DNA of 64,000 nucleotides from Alphaproteobacteria bacterium (GCA_017307275.1 JAFKFK010000016.1:1-64000), one strand, 5' to 3'. Numbered from the stretch's first letter, positions 36,911 to 46,194 are shown. Notes: generated by a model from the letters alone, not told the origin. Numbers and translations: made by a program.

Positions 36911-37892
36911 GGGCGTCCGGATTGAGGACGTTGATCGGCTTGCCATCCAGCCAGGCCTCGATGTCCTCGATCGTACCCTTGTAGAAGTGGCGGTAGCTGT
37001 CCTCGACCACATAGCCGAGGTGCGGCACCAGGGTGACGTTCTCCAGCTTGGTCAACGGGTGGCCGGCGGCGACCGGTTCCTTGTCGTAAACGTCGAGACC
37101 GGCATGGGCGATCGTGCCGTTCTTCAGCGCCGCGATCAACGCCGCCTCGTCGACGATCGGACCGCGCGAAGTGTTGATCAGGATCGCGGTCTTTTTCATC
37201 TTCGCCAGCTCGGCCGCACCGATCAGCCCGCGCGTGCGATCCGACAGAGCGAGGTGGATCGAGATGAAGTCCGAGGTCGAGAGCAGCTCGTCCTTGCTGA
37301 CGTATTTGACCCCGATGGCCTCGGCCTTCTCCGCCGTGAGGTTCTGGCTCCAGGCTACGACGTCCATGCCGAAGGCCTTGGCATAACCCGCGACGCGGCT
37401 GCCGAGTTTGCCGAGGCCCAGGATGCCGAGCCGCTTACCCTCCAACACGTTCATCTGCTGGATGCCGTCATGCCAGCCGCCGCTGCGCATCAGGCGCTCG
37501 GCCTTGGCGAGGTCACGCGCACAGGACATCAGGAGTGCCCAACCCAGCTCCGCCGTGGGTGCGTTCGAGCCGCCGCCCGGCGTCGTGGAAATCGGAATGC
37601 CGCGCTCGGTCGCAGCCTTGTCGTCGAGGCTTGCCGCGCGGGCGCCGGTCAGCACCATGAACTTGAGGTTGGGCAGCTTCTCGATCAGGGCCCGCGGGAA
37701 GGCCGTGCGTTCGCGCAGCAAACCGAGGATTTCGAAGGGCGCCAGTTTTTGCGCTGCGTCATCGACCGACGCGAAGGGTTCGTTGAAGACGGTGATGTCG
37801 ATGCCGCGTTTGCGCAGGCGATCCCAGTCGGCCAATCGCAGGGCGACCTTCTGATAGTCGTCGAGCAGGGCGAGCTTCATCGTTTGCGGCAT
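36900..37892 (-). CDS. D-2-hydroxyacid dehydrogenase, NAD(P)-dependent
   Basis: A protein of 330 residues with the NAD-binding motif LGILGLGKLGSRVAGYAKAFG and the catalytic Arg in LINTSRGPIVDEAALIAAL, Glu in LDVYDKEPV and His in LVPHLGYV. Such enzymes reduce 2-keto acids to D-hydroxy acids or the reverse. The ATG at 37892 (MPQTMKLALLDDYQ) or an ATG four codons later fits the family start. It is divergent from the TauD-like gene (55 bases). Confidence 0.88.
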   Translation of the reverse strand: MPQTMKLALLDDYQKVALRLADWDRLRKRGIDITVFNEPFASVDDAAQKLAPFEILGLLRERTAFPRALIEKLPNLKFMVLTGARAASLDDKAATERGIPISTTPGGGSNAPTAELGWALLMSCARDLAKAERLMRSGGWHDGIQQMNVLEGKRLGILGLGKLGSRVAGYAKAFGMDVVAWSQNLTAEKAEAIGVKYVSKDELLSTSDFISIHLALSDRTRGLIGAAELAKMKKTAILINTSRGPIVDEAALIAALKNGTIAHAGLDVYDKEPVAAGHPLTKLENVTLVPHLGYVVEDSYRHFYKGTIEDIEAWLDGKPINVLNPDALKK

Positions 37893-37947
37893 GGCGTTTC
37901 CTGGGAGAGAATGACGATTGTCGGCACTATAGCCGCAGGAGGCGGTT

Positions 37948-38832
37948 GTGAGCATCACGGTTACGCCAACGCAGCCCGAGTTCGTCGCCGAGATCGAAGG
38001 CGTTGATCTCGCTGCACCGCTGAAACCTGCCGACCGCGACGCTATCGAAGCTGCGATAAACCGCTACGCCGTCGTCATCTTTCACGACCAGAAACTGGAC
38101 GACGAACGGCAGGTCGCCTTCGCGCGCCACTTCGGCCCCGTCGAAGCCTCCGCAGCCAAGCTGCGGCAGCGCGACATCAAGCATCGCCTGTTAGCGGACG
38201 AAATCGCCGACATTTCCAATCTCGACAGCGACGGCAAGGTGCTCGAAGCCGATTCGCGCCGCCGGCTCGACTGGCTGGGCAACCGGCTCTGGCATACCGA
38301 TGCCTCGTTCCGCCGCGTGCCAGGGGCGCTTTCAATGCTCTATGCCCACATCATTCCGGACGAGGGCGGCGACACGGAATTCGCCGACATGCGCGCCGCC
38401 TACGACGCATTGCCCGACAGCACGAAGCGAGAACTTGAAGGTCTCGTCGCGGAGCATTCGATCTGGCGGTCGCGTGAACAGCTCGGCGTCGTCAAATACA
38501 GCGCAGAAGAACTCGCCTCCCTGCCGCCGGTGCCTCAGCGCGTCGTACGCACCCATCCCGGCTCGCACCGCAAGACACTCTATGTCGCGTCCCACGCCTC
38601 GCACATTCTCGGCAGGCCCGTCGCCGACGGTCGCCTGCTCCTGATGGACCTGATCGAGCATGCGACCCAACCGAAGTTCACCTACTCCCATGCCTGGAAG
38701 CAGGGCGACCTGGTGATCTGGGACAATCGCTGCACCATGCATCGTGCGCGGCCGTTCGACACGACCAAGGTACGCGACCTGCGTCGGGTCACGACGCGCG
38801 ATGTCGCTTCGACACTCGAACAGGCCGCCTAG
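37948..38832 (+). CDS. TauD/TfdA-type Fe(II)/2-oxoglutarate dioxygenase
   Basis: The 294-residue enzyme has the iron ligands His-x-Asp in RLWHTDASFR (about residue 115) and the distal His in WDNRCTMHRARPFD, followed by the 2-oxoglutarate-binding Arg in VRDLRRVTTRD. The N-terminal ALV-type loop FHDQKLDDERQVAFARHFG is typical. TauD-like enzymes hydroxylate sulfonates, phenoxy acids or similar substrates; this one cannot be assigned. It starts at GTG and is 9 bases ahead of the thiolase gene. Confidence 0.87.
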   Translation: MSITVTPTQPEFVAEIEGVDLAAPLKPADRDAIEAAINRYAVVIFHDQKLDDERQVAFARHFGPVEASAAKLRQRDIKHRLLADEIADISNLDSDGKVLEADSRRRLDWLGNRLWHTDASFRRVPGALSMLYAHIIPDEGGDTEFADMRAAYDALPDSTKRELEGLVAEHSIWRSREQLGVVKYSAEELASLPPVPQRVVRTHPGSHRKTLYVASHASHILGRPVADGRLLLMDLIEHATQPKFTYSHAWKQGDLVIWDNRCTMHRARPFDTTKVRDLRRVTTRDVASTLEQAA

Positions 38833-38841
38833 GATCTCCCG

Positions 38842-40119
38842 ATGAAGCGCTCGACCGACGTCTGGCTGGCAGCCGGTGTACGCACGCCGTTCGCCAAGGT
38901 GGATGGCGCGCTGGCCAGGCTCGATGCCATCGAGCTTTCCGTTCCGGTGGCCCGCCACATGATGGCCGAGCTCAACGGCGCCCAGCCCGACTTCGCCGTC
39001 TGGGGCGTCGTCGTACCAAGCCTCACCTGGAGCAACATCGCGCGCGAAGTGCTGATGGACGCCGGCATCAACGCCACGGTCCCGGCCTTCTCCACGATCA
39101 TGGCCTGCTCGACCAGCATGATGGGCACCATCGAGGCCGCCGGCATGATCGACGGCGAGAGCCGCAACCTCGCTTTGGTCGGCGGCGTCGACAGTCTTAG
39201 CCGCGTGCAGGTGGGCCTCGGCCAACAGCTGTCGGACTGGCTGCGCAAGTTCCAGCAGGCACGGTCGCTCGGGCAGAAGATCGACCACATCACCCATCTG
39301 CATCTGAAAGATATTCGCCTCTTCATTCCGGCGATCAGCAACCGCACCACCGGGCTCAGCATGGGCGAGCACACCGAGATCACTGCCAAGGAATGGCAGA
39401 TCGGCCGGGCTGAGCAGGACGAGATTGCGTTGGCCAGCCATCGCAACGCCGTCGCCGCCTGGGACCGCGGTTTCTTCGATGACCTGGTGGTCGAGGTCGA
39501 AGGCACGAAACGCGATACCATTCCGCGCAAGGACACCTCGCTCGAAAGGCTGGCCAAGCTGCAGCCTTCGTTCGACCGCACCAGCGGCAAAGGCACGCTG
39601 ACGGCGGGCAATTCCTCGCCGCTCACCGACGGCGCCGCAGCCCTCTGGGTCGCGTCCTCGAAGGGTCTGGAGAAGCTGCCGGCGAAGACGCCGCGCGTGA
39701 AACTGGTCGACTGGGAGATCGCTTCCGTCGATTTCCGGGTCGAGGGGCTTTTGATGGCGCCGGCCTTTGCCATCCCGCGCCTGCTGGCGCGCCATAATCT
39801 CGGCTATGGCGACATCCATCTCTGGGAAATCCATGAAGCCTTCGCGGCCCAGGTCGCTTTTCATCTGAAGGCGCTGGAAAGTGCCGAGTTCCGGAAGCAC
39901 AAGGCCGGCGTCGATCGCGACTTCGGGGCCATCCCGCGCAATCGCATCAATCCCAACGGCGGCAGCACCGCCATCGGCCATCCTTTCGGAGCGACCGGTG
40001 CGCGCATCCTGAGCCAGGCCATCAAGGAACTGGCCGCCATGCCCAAAGGCCAGCGCGCCATCGTCAGCATCTGTGCCGACGGCGGCCAGGGTTCGGTCTG
40101 TCTCCTGGAAGCGGCCTAA
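38842..40119 (+). CDS. acetyl-CoA C-acetyltransferase (thiolase)
   Basis: This 425-residue thiolase has the nucleophilic Cys in STIMACSTSMMGTIEAA (about residue 92), the His of WEIHEAFAAQ, the NPNGGSTAIGHPFGATGAR motif and the second Cys in SICADGGQGSVCL. It would cleave or condense acyl-CoA with acetyl-CoA. An insertion with GQQLSDWLRKFQQARSLGQK is typical of the longer FadI-like forms. It follows the dioxygenase gene in the same probable operon, and its stop overlaps the panC stop. Confidence 0.87.
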   Translation: MKRSTDVWLAAGVRTPFAKVDGALARLDAIELSVPVARHMMAELNGAQPDFAVWGVVVPSLTWSNIAREVLMDAGINATVPAFSTIMACSTSMMGTIEAAGMIDGESRNLALVGGVDSLSRVQVGLGQQLSDWLRKFQQARSLGQKIDHITHLHLKDIRLFIPAISNRTTGLSMGEHTEITAKEWQIGRAEQDEIALASHRNAVAAWDRGFFDDLVVEVEGTKRDTIPRKDTSLERLAKLQPSFDRTSGKGTLTAGNSSPLTDGAAALWVASSKGLEKLPAKTPRVKLVDWEIASVDFRVEGLLMAPAFAIPRLLARHNLGYGDIHLWEIHEAFAAQVAFHLKALESAEFRKHKAGVDRDFGAIPRNRINPNGGSTAIGHPFGATGARILSQAIKELAAMPKGQRAIVSICADGGQGSVCLLEAA

Positions 40120-40988
40120 GCCGCGATATTGTCGATCAGGCGGGTGCGGCCGAGCCGCACGGCAGCAATAACGCGGGCCGGCCCCGAGACCTTCTCCAGC
40201 GGCGCCAGGCTTTCGGCATCGACGACGGTCAGATACTCGATCTTGTCGAAGCCACCTGCCAGCAAGGCCTTGGACGCTTCCGCCGCGGCCGCGGTGCAGG
40301 ACGCACCACCTCGGGCCGCCTTCGCGACCGCATTGAGTTCACGATAGAGGCCAACCGCGACCGTGCGTTCCGTCGGATTCATGTAGCGATTGCGCGACGA
40401 CATCGCGAGGCCGTCCGCCTCGCGCACGGTCGGCATGCCCACGATCTCGAAGGGCATGGAAAGGTCGCGCACCATGCGCTTGATCACCTGAAGCTGCTGG
40501 TAGTCCTTCTCACCGAAGAACGCCCGGTCGGGCATCGCCATCAGCAGAAGCTTGGAAACGACGGTCGCAACGCCTTGGAAATGGCCGGGACGCAAGGGGC
40601 CACAGAGCCCGTCGGTGATGCCCGTCACCGTGACGGTCGTGAGCGGCTGCCCTGGATACATTTCGTCCTTGGACGGCGCGAAGACGATACGGCAGCCGGC
40701 CTCGCGCAACTTGTCGAAGTCGCCTTGCTCGTCGCGGGGATAGGCCGCGAAATCCTCGTTGGGGCCAAACTGCGTCGGATTGACGAAGATGCTGGTCACG
40801 GGAATGTCGCCGCGCTCGAGCGCGCCCTTCACCAGGCTGATATGGCCTTCGTGCAGGGCACCCATCGTCGGGACCAGACCAACCGTGCGGCCAGCCTTGC
40901 GGAAGGCGCCAACGGCACGACGCAGATCCGCCACCGTGCGGACGACGGCGAGGCCCTGCTCCAGAGTAGGATCGTTCGAGCTTTTCAC
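40116..40988 (-). CDS. panC: pantothenate synthetase
   Basis: A protein of 290 residues with LVPTMGALHEGHISLVKGA (the HIGH-like motif), FVNPTQFGPNEDFAAYPR, FFGEKDYQQLQVIKRMV and VREADGLAMSSRN, all classic PanC. It joins pantoate and beta-alanine with ATP. The start is not certain: the frame is open back to a TTG at 41024, and GTG at 40988 gives the usual length. The 3' end overlaps the thiolase stop tail-to-tail. Confidence 0.93.
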   Translation of the reverse strand: MKSSNDPTLEQGLAVVRTVADLRRAVGAFRKAGRTVGLVPTMGALHEGHISLVKGALERGDIPVTSIFVNPTQFGPNEDFAAYPRDEQGDFDKLREAGCRIVFAPSKDEMYPGQPLTTVTVTGITDGLCGPLRPGHFQGVATVVSKLLLMAMPDRAFFGEKDYQQLQVIKRMVRDLSMPFEIVGMPTVREADGLAMSSRNRYMNPTERTVAVGLYRELNAVAKAARGGASCTAAAAEASKALLAGGFDKIEYLTVVDAESLAPLEKVSGPARVIAAVRLGRTRLIDNIAA

Positions 40989-41033
40989 GCTCGTGGTTAA
41001 GCACACCGTGCCGAGACCGCGCAACCTGCGCCG

Positions 41034-42326
41034 TCAGTCGAGTTTCGCCTTCAGGGTAATCCTGAGTTGTTCGGCAATACGATCAACTGCCAAACTTTGG
41101 CCGTACTCCGTCCAATGCGCATCGGACTTGCGATAGGTATCGACCCGGCCTTCGAGGGCCGGCCGCAGATCGACAAACGGCACGTCGGTGCCGCGGAGCG
41201 CTTGGACGAGCCGTTCATGCATTGCGTCGCAATGCAGGTACCAGCTGAAATAGTGCGGCCACGGCGCCCAGAAATCGACGAAGGCACGATCGACGCCGCC
41301 CGCCGGGATGATGAAGAGCGAGAACGGGACGCCGCGCTCGCGCGCCAGACGATTCATGGCCACCAGCCACGACAGCGTCGCGCCGATAACGCTCTCCTCA
41401 ACCTTGGCGTCGGCCTGTTGGCGTGTCGTAATGCTGTTGTATGCGTCCGGACCGAGTTCGGCGCGTAGGATGAGGTTGGGTAGCCAACCGGCGAGATACT
41501 CCTGATCGTCCGATCCGGTCGCGAAGAGATCGAGCAGCCGGCCGTTGCCGCGCGACAGGATCTCCCTCAATTTCTGCTCCGGCACATTAGGGTAGTAGTA
41601 GCGCTTCATGTGCTGCGCGAGCTTCGTCAGGGCCTGTTCCTTGGGCTCCTTGACGAGTTGCTGCAAGGTTGCGAACTCCCCTTCGATCGGTTCGTTGCTG
41701 TTCAGCACTTCGGACAGGCGCAACCGGTTGACCAACAGCCAGTTGGTATGCGGCATCACACTGCCGACGATCGAACGGCCCGGCGATTCGTCGACCAGCC
41801 GCGGCAGCCATTCCCACTTGAAGTTGCCATCGAAGAGGAAATCGTTGCCGGAAAAGAAGAACACCGACACGGAGTCGGGCGACAACGGAAGCGCCACGTC
41901 GCGCATTCGGTAGTAGTAGCTGCGCAGGTTCGTCCCGCTGATCCCCAGATTGACGGCTTCGAAGACTTTCTTGCTTTCCTTGAGAAGACGCTCCTCCACG
42001 GCCGCGGGCAAGCTCCGCCGCAGCGGCTGGAATTCCACGAAGCTGTCGCCGACAAAGGCCGTTCGCACGGTCCCTGCCGGTGCGGGAGCAAACGTGCGTT
42101 CGCGGTCCCGCATCCCCCAGGAGTTGAATGGCGCCACCATCCAGGCCGGCAGATCGGCGCCCGGCGGGAAGCTGTTGACCGGCGGTATCGACCGAAGCGC
42201 ATAGGCCGGCCAGGACGGGCTGTAGAACGAGGAGAGTACCTCGATGCCCACCAGCGTTACGGCCGCCAGAATAGAAAAATAGATCGAGCCGAAGACGAGC
42301 GTCTTTGTCTTCATCCGGGACGCCAT
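41034..42326 (-). CDS. membrane-anchored SGNH-hydrolase-like (AlgX/AlgJ-like) protein
   Basis: The 430-residue protein has one N-terminal membrane helix (TLVFGSIYFSILAAVTLVGIEVL), then a periplasmic SGNH-type domain with Ser in TAFVGDSFVEFQPL (about residue 85), FFFSGNDFLFDG for the Asn block and a terminal Asp/His pair in SDAHWTEYGQSLAVD. This arrangement resembles AlgJ/AlgX O-acetyltransferases that decorate exopolysaccharides. It immediately follows a GT2 glycosyltransferase, consistent with surface polysaccharide work. Start at ATG 42326 or ATG 42314. Confidence 0.72.
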   Translation of the reverse strand: MASRMKTKTLVFGSIYFSILAAVTLVGIEVLSSFYSPSWPAYALRSIPPVNSFPPGADLPAWMVAPFNSWGMRDRERTFAPAPAGTVRTAFVGDSFVEFQPLRRSLPAAVEERLLKESKKVFEAVNLGISGTNLRSYYYRMRDVALPLSPDSVSVFFFSGNDFLFDGNFKWEWLPRLVDESPGRSIVGSVMPHTNWLLVNRLRLSEVLNSNEPIEGEFATLQQLVKEPKEQALTKLAQHMKRYYYPNVPEQKLREILSRGNGRLLDLFATGSDDQEYLAGWLPNLILRAELGPDAYNSITTRQQADAKVEESVIGATLSWLVAMNRLARERGVPFSLFIIPAGGVDRAFVDFWAPWPHYFSWYLHCDAMHERLVQALRGTDVPFVDLRPALEGRVDTYRKSDAHWTEYGQSLAVDRIAEQLRITLKAKLD

Positions 42327-42327
42327 C

Positions 42328-43368
42328 TCAGCGACCGTTGCCGAACAGTTTGCCCAGCCGCACCAGTACGCCGCCACTGTCGTCCTGGCTCTCTTCGCGG
42401 AGCTTGTCGTTGACCTGGCTGCGGTTCATGTCGGCGATGCCGGCGGTAAACAGAGCGAGGGAGTGCTCGAAGTGTCCGGCGCCCACGGCCGCGCAGAGTT
42501 CGTCGCGCCGGGCCAGCATCTCCTTGTGAATGAGCTGCAGGATATCGCGGTTGATCGTGTCCCAGTCGTTGCGCGACGTCGCGAAAGTGCCGCCGACGAC
42601 CGACGCCGTGGAATGATTGTTCTTGCCGTGCATCCGATAGGCGTAGAGCGACTCGTGGATGGCGATGCTGCCGGCGACGAGCACGCCGAACGTCGAAAGA
42701 TAGTGATCGAGGTACAGCCGCAACGGCTCGTCGGCCTGCGGATAGATCAGGTCGATCAGACTGCGCCGGAACATCAACGAGGCCATGCTGTTGCACGACC
42801 AGGTCGGCGACCATTCGGCATGGAGCGTCAGGCTGGGCTTGGGGGGAAAGCTGGCGATACCCCTCGCCGCATCGATTGTCGGGGCGGCAACAGGTTCGAT
42901 CGGACGATGGGGGGGATCTCCTACCGGCCGCTCGAACCACCAGGCCGTTCCGGCCAGCAGTTCGCCATCGCCATTGATGACGTGCGAATCGCAGTAGGTG
43001 AACCCGACAGGGAAATCGGTGTTCAGGTGGGTCGCGAGATGCCGCTCGACGAATGCCTCGTGCCAGACGTCGTCTCCGTCGAGGAAGCAGATGAAGGGCG
43101 TGCTGAGCTCCCCGAGGCCGCGCCGTGCGGCGCCGGTCTGACCGAGATTTGCGGCCAGCGGCACGAAGCGAAACCGCCGGTCCTTCAGCTTCGCCAGCGT
43201 TTCCTGGATCACGTCGGTGGTGCGGTCCTGCGACGCGTCGTCGACGACGACGACATCGAGATTGCGGACCGTCTGGCGCGCCACGGATTCGATGGCCTGA
43301 GCGACATAGGCCTCGCAATTGTGGCTCGTGATGACGACGCCGACCGGCGGCAGTTTCACTTCAGGCAT
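42328..43368 (-). CDS. family 2 glycosyltransferase
   Basis: This 346-residue enzyme has a GT-A fold: VGVVITSHNCEAYVAQAIESV, the DxD-like VVVVDDASQDRT and CFLDGDDVWHEAFVERHL (about residue 100). No membrane helix was seen, so it acts at the cytoplasmic face. The donor sugar is unknown. The downstream SGNH gene starts right at its stop, so both probably modify the same glycan. Upstream it has a 353-base gap, so this is the operon head. Confidence 0.83.
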   Translation of the reverse strand: MPEVKLPPVGVVITSHNCEAYVAQAIESVARQTVRNLDVVVVDDASQDRTTDVIQETLAKLKDRRFRFVPLAANLGQTGAARRGLGELSTPFICFLDGDDVWHEAFVERHLATHLNTDFPVGFTYCDSHVINGDGELLAGTAWWFERPVGDPPHRPIEPVAAPTIDAARGIASFPPKPSLTLHAEWSPTWSCNSMASLMFRRSLIDLIYPQADEPLRLYLDHYLSTFGVLVAGSIAIHESLYAYRMHGKNNHSTASVVGGTFATSRNDWDTINRDILQLIHKEMLARRDELCAAVGAGHFEHSLALFTAGIADMNRSQVNDKLREESQDDSGGVLVRLGKLFGNGR

Positions 43369-43721
43369 GGCGGCGGACGCAATCAGGCTGCCTTGGCGAG
43401 GAAGTTTTCGACTTTCCTCCGGCGGTCTGATCGGACTGTGGCAAGGGCCCGAGAGGGATTGGCGAGCATCATCACTTCAACAACCAACGGGCAGAGCAAC
43501 GCAGGCGCCCAACGATGTCGGGCCAAGCGCAGCGGCAAAAGCGGTCTCAGCCGGACAATACGCGGCTCTCCGGGCAAGCCCAGCGATTCTTTTGCAGCAC
43601 GTAGCTACAGCGGGCACACCAAGGCGCGCTCGAAACACGGCTACTCGGAAAATTTGGGGGATTCGCGTCGAACGCGCCAAACGGGGTTTCGAATGAAACC
43701 CCTACAACCCTTCTAGATCAA
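43369..43721. other. 353-base non-coding gap between the GT2 gene and tRNA-Gly
   Basis: It contains the terminator-like hairpin at 43683-43702 next to the tRNA and presumably the GT2 promoter. Short frames inside show no recognisable protein family. No repeat or mobile-element end was seen. Confidence 0.5.
43683..43702 (-). terminator. hairpin downstream of tRNA-Gly
   Basis: A perfect 8-bp inverted repeat (43683-43690 with 43695-43702) with a 4-base loop lies 20 bases past the 3' end of the tRNA on the minus strand. The following tract is only GTTTGG, so it is a weak intrinsic terminator or a processing hairpin. Confidence 0.55.
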
Positions 43722-43796
<75 letters not shown>

Positions 43797-43877
43797 GCTC
43801 CGATCCGGCTGGGTAGGTCGCCGGAAGGCGGCGTTGATAGGGCTTTTCCACCGTCTTGGCAAGAGCCTGGCGCAACC

Positions 43878-44744
43878 TCACCCGCGCGCCAGCAGCCGCT
43901 GCAAATACTTGCCGTATTCGCTTTCGCGGATCGGCTGGATCAGCTTCTCGAAAGCGCCATCGTCGATATAGCCCCGCCGCCACGCGATCTCTTCGGGGCT
44001 ACCGATCTGCAGGCCCTGTCGATCCTCGACCGTCTCGACGAACTGCGCCGCACGCAACAGGCTCGATGGCGTGCCGGTGTCTAGCCAGGCATAGCCGCGG
44101 CCCAGCTTCTCGACCGTGAGGCGGCCTTCCTTCAGGTAGTGTGCGTTGATGTCGCTGATCTCGAGTTCGCCGCGTGCTGAACGCGGGATTTGGTCCGCCA
44201 CCTCGCACACATCAGAATCGTAGAAGTAGAGACCGGTGACGGCCCAGTTCGACTTGGGCTGCTTGGGCTTCTCGACGATGCTGAGGGCGCGGCCTGTGGC
44301 ATCGAACTCGACGACGCCATAGGCCGAAGGATCGGCCACCCAATAGGCGTAGACCACGGCGCCGCTTCCCTCGGCGCCGCGCTCCGCAACCGCCGGCAGC
44401 GAATCGCCATAGAAGAGATTGTCGCCCAGAATCAGGCCGACGCGTGAGTTGCCGATAAAATGGCGACCGATCAGGAAAGCCTCGGCGATGCCGCCGGGCT
44501 TGGGCTGCGGCTCGTAGCTGATATCGATGCCCCACTGGCGGCCGTCGCCGAACAGCCGGCGATAGGCCTCGACGTCGCCCGGATTGACGATCAGCAGGAT
44601 GTCGCGACAGCCCGCCAGCATCAGCGTGGTCAGCGGGTAGTAGACCATCGGCTTGTTGTAGACCGGCAGGAGCTGCTTGTTGGCTGCCCGGGTCATGGGG
44701 TAGAGCCGCGTGCCGCTGCCGCCCGAGAGGATGATTCCCTTCAT
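43878..44744 (-). CDS. rfbA: glucose-1-phosphate thymidylyltransferase
   Basis: A protein of 288 residues with MKGIILSGGSGTRLYPMTRAANKQLLPVYNKPMVYYPLT (nucleotidyltransferase loop plus Lys), LILGDNLFYG, AYWVADPSAYGVVEFD, EKPKQPKSNWAVTGLYFYD and the C-terminal YIDDGAFEKL. It makes dTDP-glucose for rhamnose and other deoxysugars. rfbB, C and D are not in the window. The ATG at 44744 fits the family; one at 44753 is three codons longer. Confidence 0.95.
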   Translation of the reverse strand: MKGIILSGGSGTRLYPMTRAANKQLLPVYNKPMVYYPLTTLMLAGCRDILLIVNPGDVEAYRRLFGDGRQWGIDISYEPQPKPGGIAEAFLIGRHFIGNSRVGLILGDNLFYGDSLPAVAERGAEGSGAVVYAYWVADPSAYGVVEFDATGRALSIVEKPKQPKSNWAVTGLYFYDSDVCEVADQIPRSARGELEISDINAHYLKEGRLTVEKLGRGYAWLDTGTPSSLLRAAQFVETVEDRQGLQIGSPEEIAWRRGYIDDGAFEKLIQPIRESEYGKYLQRLLARG

Positions 44745-44766
44745 TCGAGCCATGTAAGACGAGCCC

Positions 44767-45258
44767 ATGCACAACCCGCAACAGTTATTCGACCGCCTCG
44801 AAGCGCTGGGCATAGCCCACCGTACCGTCGAGCATCCTCCGGTCTTCACCGTGGAGGAGGCAAAGGCACTGCGTGGCAACCTGCCCGGCCATCACATCAA
44901 GAACCTCTTCTTGCGCAACAAAAAGGAGGAGATGTGGCTGGTCGTGGCCCTCGAGGACCGCGCCGTCGACCTCAAGCGGCTGGGCGAGGTGCTGGGTGCC
45001 GGCCGCCTCTCCTTCGGCAGCCCCGACCGGCTGCGCCGCCAGTTGGGCGTCGAACCGGGTTCGGTGACGCCGCTGGCCCTGATCAACGACGACTCGAGGG
45101 TCGTGCGCCTGGCGCTGGACCGCGGCCTGACCGAAGGCGGCCCGGTGAATGCCCATCCGCTGGTCAACACCATGACCACGGCGATTGCGACCGACGATCT
45201 GCAGCGGTTCTTCGGGGCCACCGGACACGTGCCGCTATGGCTCGACTTCCCGCTGTAG
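44767..45258 (+). CDS. YbaK/ProXp-type aminoacyl-tRNA deacylase
   Basis: The 163-residue single-domain protein has HRTVEHPPVFTVEEAKALRGNLPGHHIKNLFLRNKK, with the conserved Lys in KNLFLRNKK, and the GSVTPLALINDDSRVVRLALD and NAHPLVNTMTTAI segments of the ProXp-ala/PrdX group. Such proteins hydrolyse mischarged Ala-tRNA-Pro. It starts 22 bases from the rfbA start on the opposite strand. Its stop immediately precedes a Zur-like palindrome. Confidence 0.85.
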   Translation: MHNPQQLFDRLEALGIAHRTVEHPPVFTVEEAKALRGNLPGHHIKNLFLRNKKEEMWLVVALEDRAVDLKRLGEVLGAGRLSFGSPDRLRRQLGVEPGSVTPLALINDDSRVVRLALDRGLTEGGPVNAHPLVNTMTTAIATDDLQRFFGATGHVPLWLDFPL

Positions 45259-45273
45259 TGTTATATCATAACA
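45259..45273 (+). promoter_or_regulatory. Zur-like operator at the znuA-type gene
   Basis: The sequence TGTTATATCATAACA is an inverted repeat (TGTTAT, ATC, ATAACA). It closely resembles the proteobacterial Zur box core, TGTTATANTATAACA. It begins right after the upstream stop codon and ends 2 bases before the ATG of the metal-binding protein gene. Binding would block both transcription start and ribosome access, implying zinc repression and a very short or absent leader. Confidence 0.72.
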
Positions 45274-45275
45274 AT

Positions 45276-46184
45276 ATGCTGATTCGTGCTCTTTCCCTCG
45301 CACTCTGCCTGGGCGCTCTCCTGTCCGGAGGCCTGCCGGCCTCGGCGCAAACCAAACTCAAGGCCGTTGCGACCTTCTCGATCCTGAGCAACCTCATGAC
45401 CGAAGTGGCGGGCGACCTCGCCGAGATATCCACGCTCGTCGGCGCCGATGTCGACGCTCACACCTACCAGCCACGTCCAGCCGATGCGCGGGCGCTCGCT
45501 GATGCCCGTGTTCTGGTGAGCAATGGCCTCGGCTTCGAAGGCTGGATCGACCGGCTGGCCAAGGCTGCGCCCTTCAAGGGACGGGCCGTCGTGGCGACCG
45601 TCGGCGTGCCGACGCTCGAAGCCGCCCCCACGCCCGGTCACAATCATGCCCATGGTCCCGATCCGCATTGCTGGCAGGATGTCGGCCGGGTCCGGCAATA
45701 CGTGGCGAACATCGCCAAGGGATTCGCCGAAGCCGATCCGGCGAACGCTGCACGCTATCGAGAGCGCGCCGAGGCCTTCGACAAGCGCTTGGCCGACCTC
45801 GATGCCTGGGTGAAGCAGGAGATCGCCAAGGTGCCAGCCGAGAAACGCAAAGCGATCACCGGCCACGACTCTTTCCGCTACTTCGCTGCAGCCTATGGCG
45901 TGCAGTTCAAATCACCGCGCGGCTACAACACCGGCAACGAGCCCTCCGCCAAGGATGTCGCCGTGCTCATTCGCCAGGTACGCGACCAGGGCATCAAGGC
46001 GCTGTTCGTCGAGAACATGACCAACCCTGGCCTGATCGACCAGATCGCGCGCGAGTCAGGCGGCGTCGTGGGCCCGCGTCTCTACAGCGATGCGCTCTCG
46101 GGCCCCAATGGCCCGGCGCCAACCTACGAAAAGATGATCCGGCACAATGTGACGGCGCTGGTCGCCGGCATGCTGAAGAACTGA
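45276..46184 (+). CDS. ZnuA-type zinc/manganese ABC-transporter binding protein
   Basis: A protein of 302 residues with the signal peptide MLIRALSLALCLGALLSGGLPASAQ, then VATFSILSNLMTEVAGDLAEISTLVG, the first ligand His in VDAHTYQPRPADARAL, a short His-rich loop PGHNHAHGPDPHCW, the second His in ITGHDSFRYFAAAYG and FVENMTNPGLIDQIA with the ligand residue region. This is the cluster A-I fold for Zn or Mn. No permease or ATPase gene is adjacent. The Zur-like box favours zinc. Confidence 0.85.
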   Translation: MLIRALSLALCLGALLSGGLPASAQTKLKAVATFSILSNLMTEVAGDLAEISTLVGADVDAHTYQPRPADARALADARVLVSNGLGFEGWIDRLAKAAPFKGRAVVATVGVPTLEAAPTPGHNHAHGPDPHCWQDVGRVRQYVANIAKGFAEADPANAARYRERAEAFDKRLADLDAWVKQEIAKVPAEKRKAITGHDSFRYFAAAYGVQFKSPRGYNTGNEPSAKDVAVLIRQVRDQGIKALFVENMTNPGLIDQIARESGGVVGPRLYSDALSGPNGPAPTYEKMIRHNVTALVAGMLKN

Positions 46185-46194
46185 GAACAGCCGA

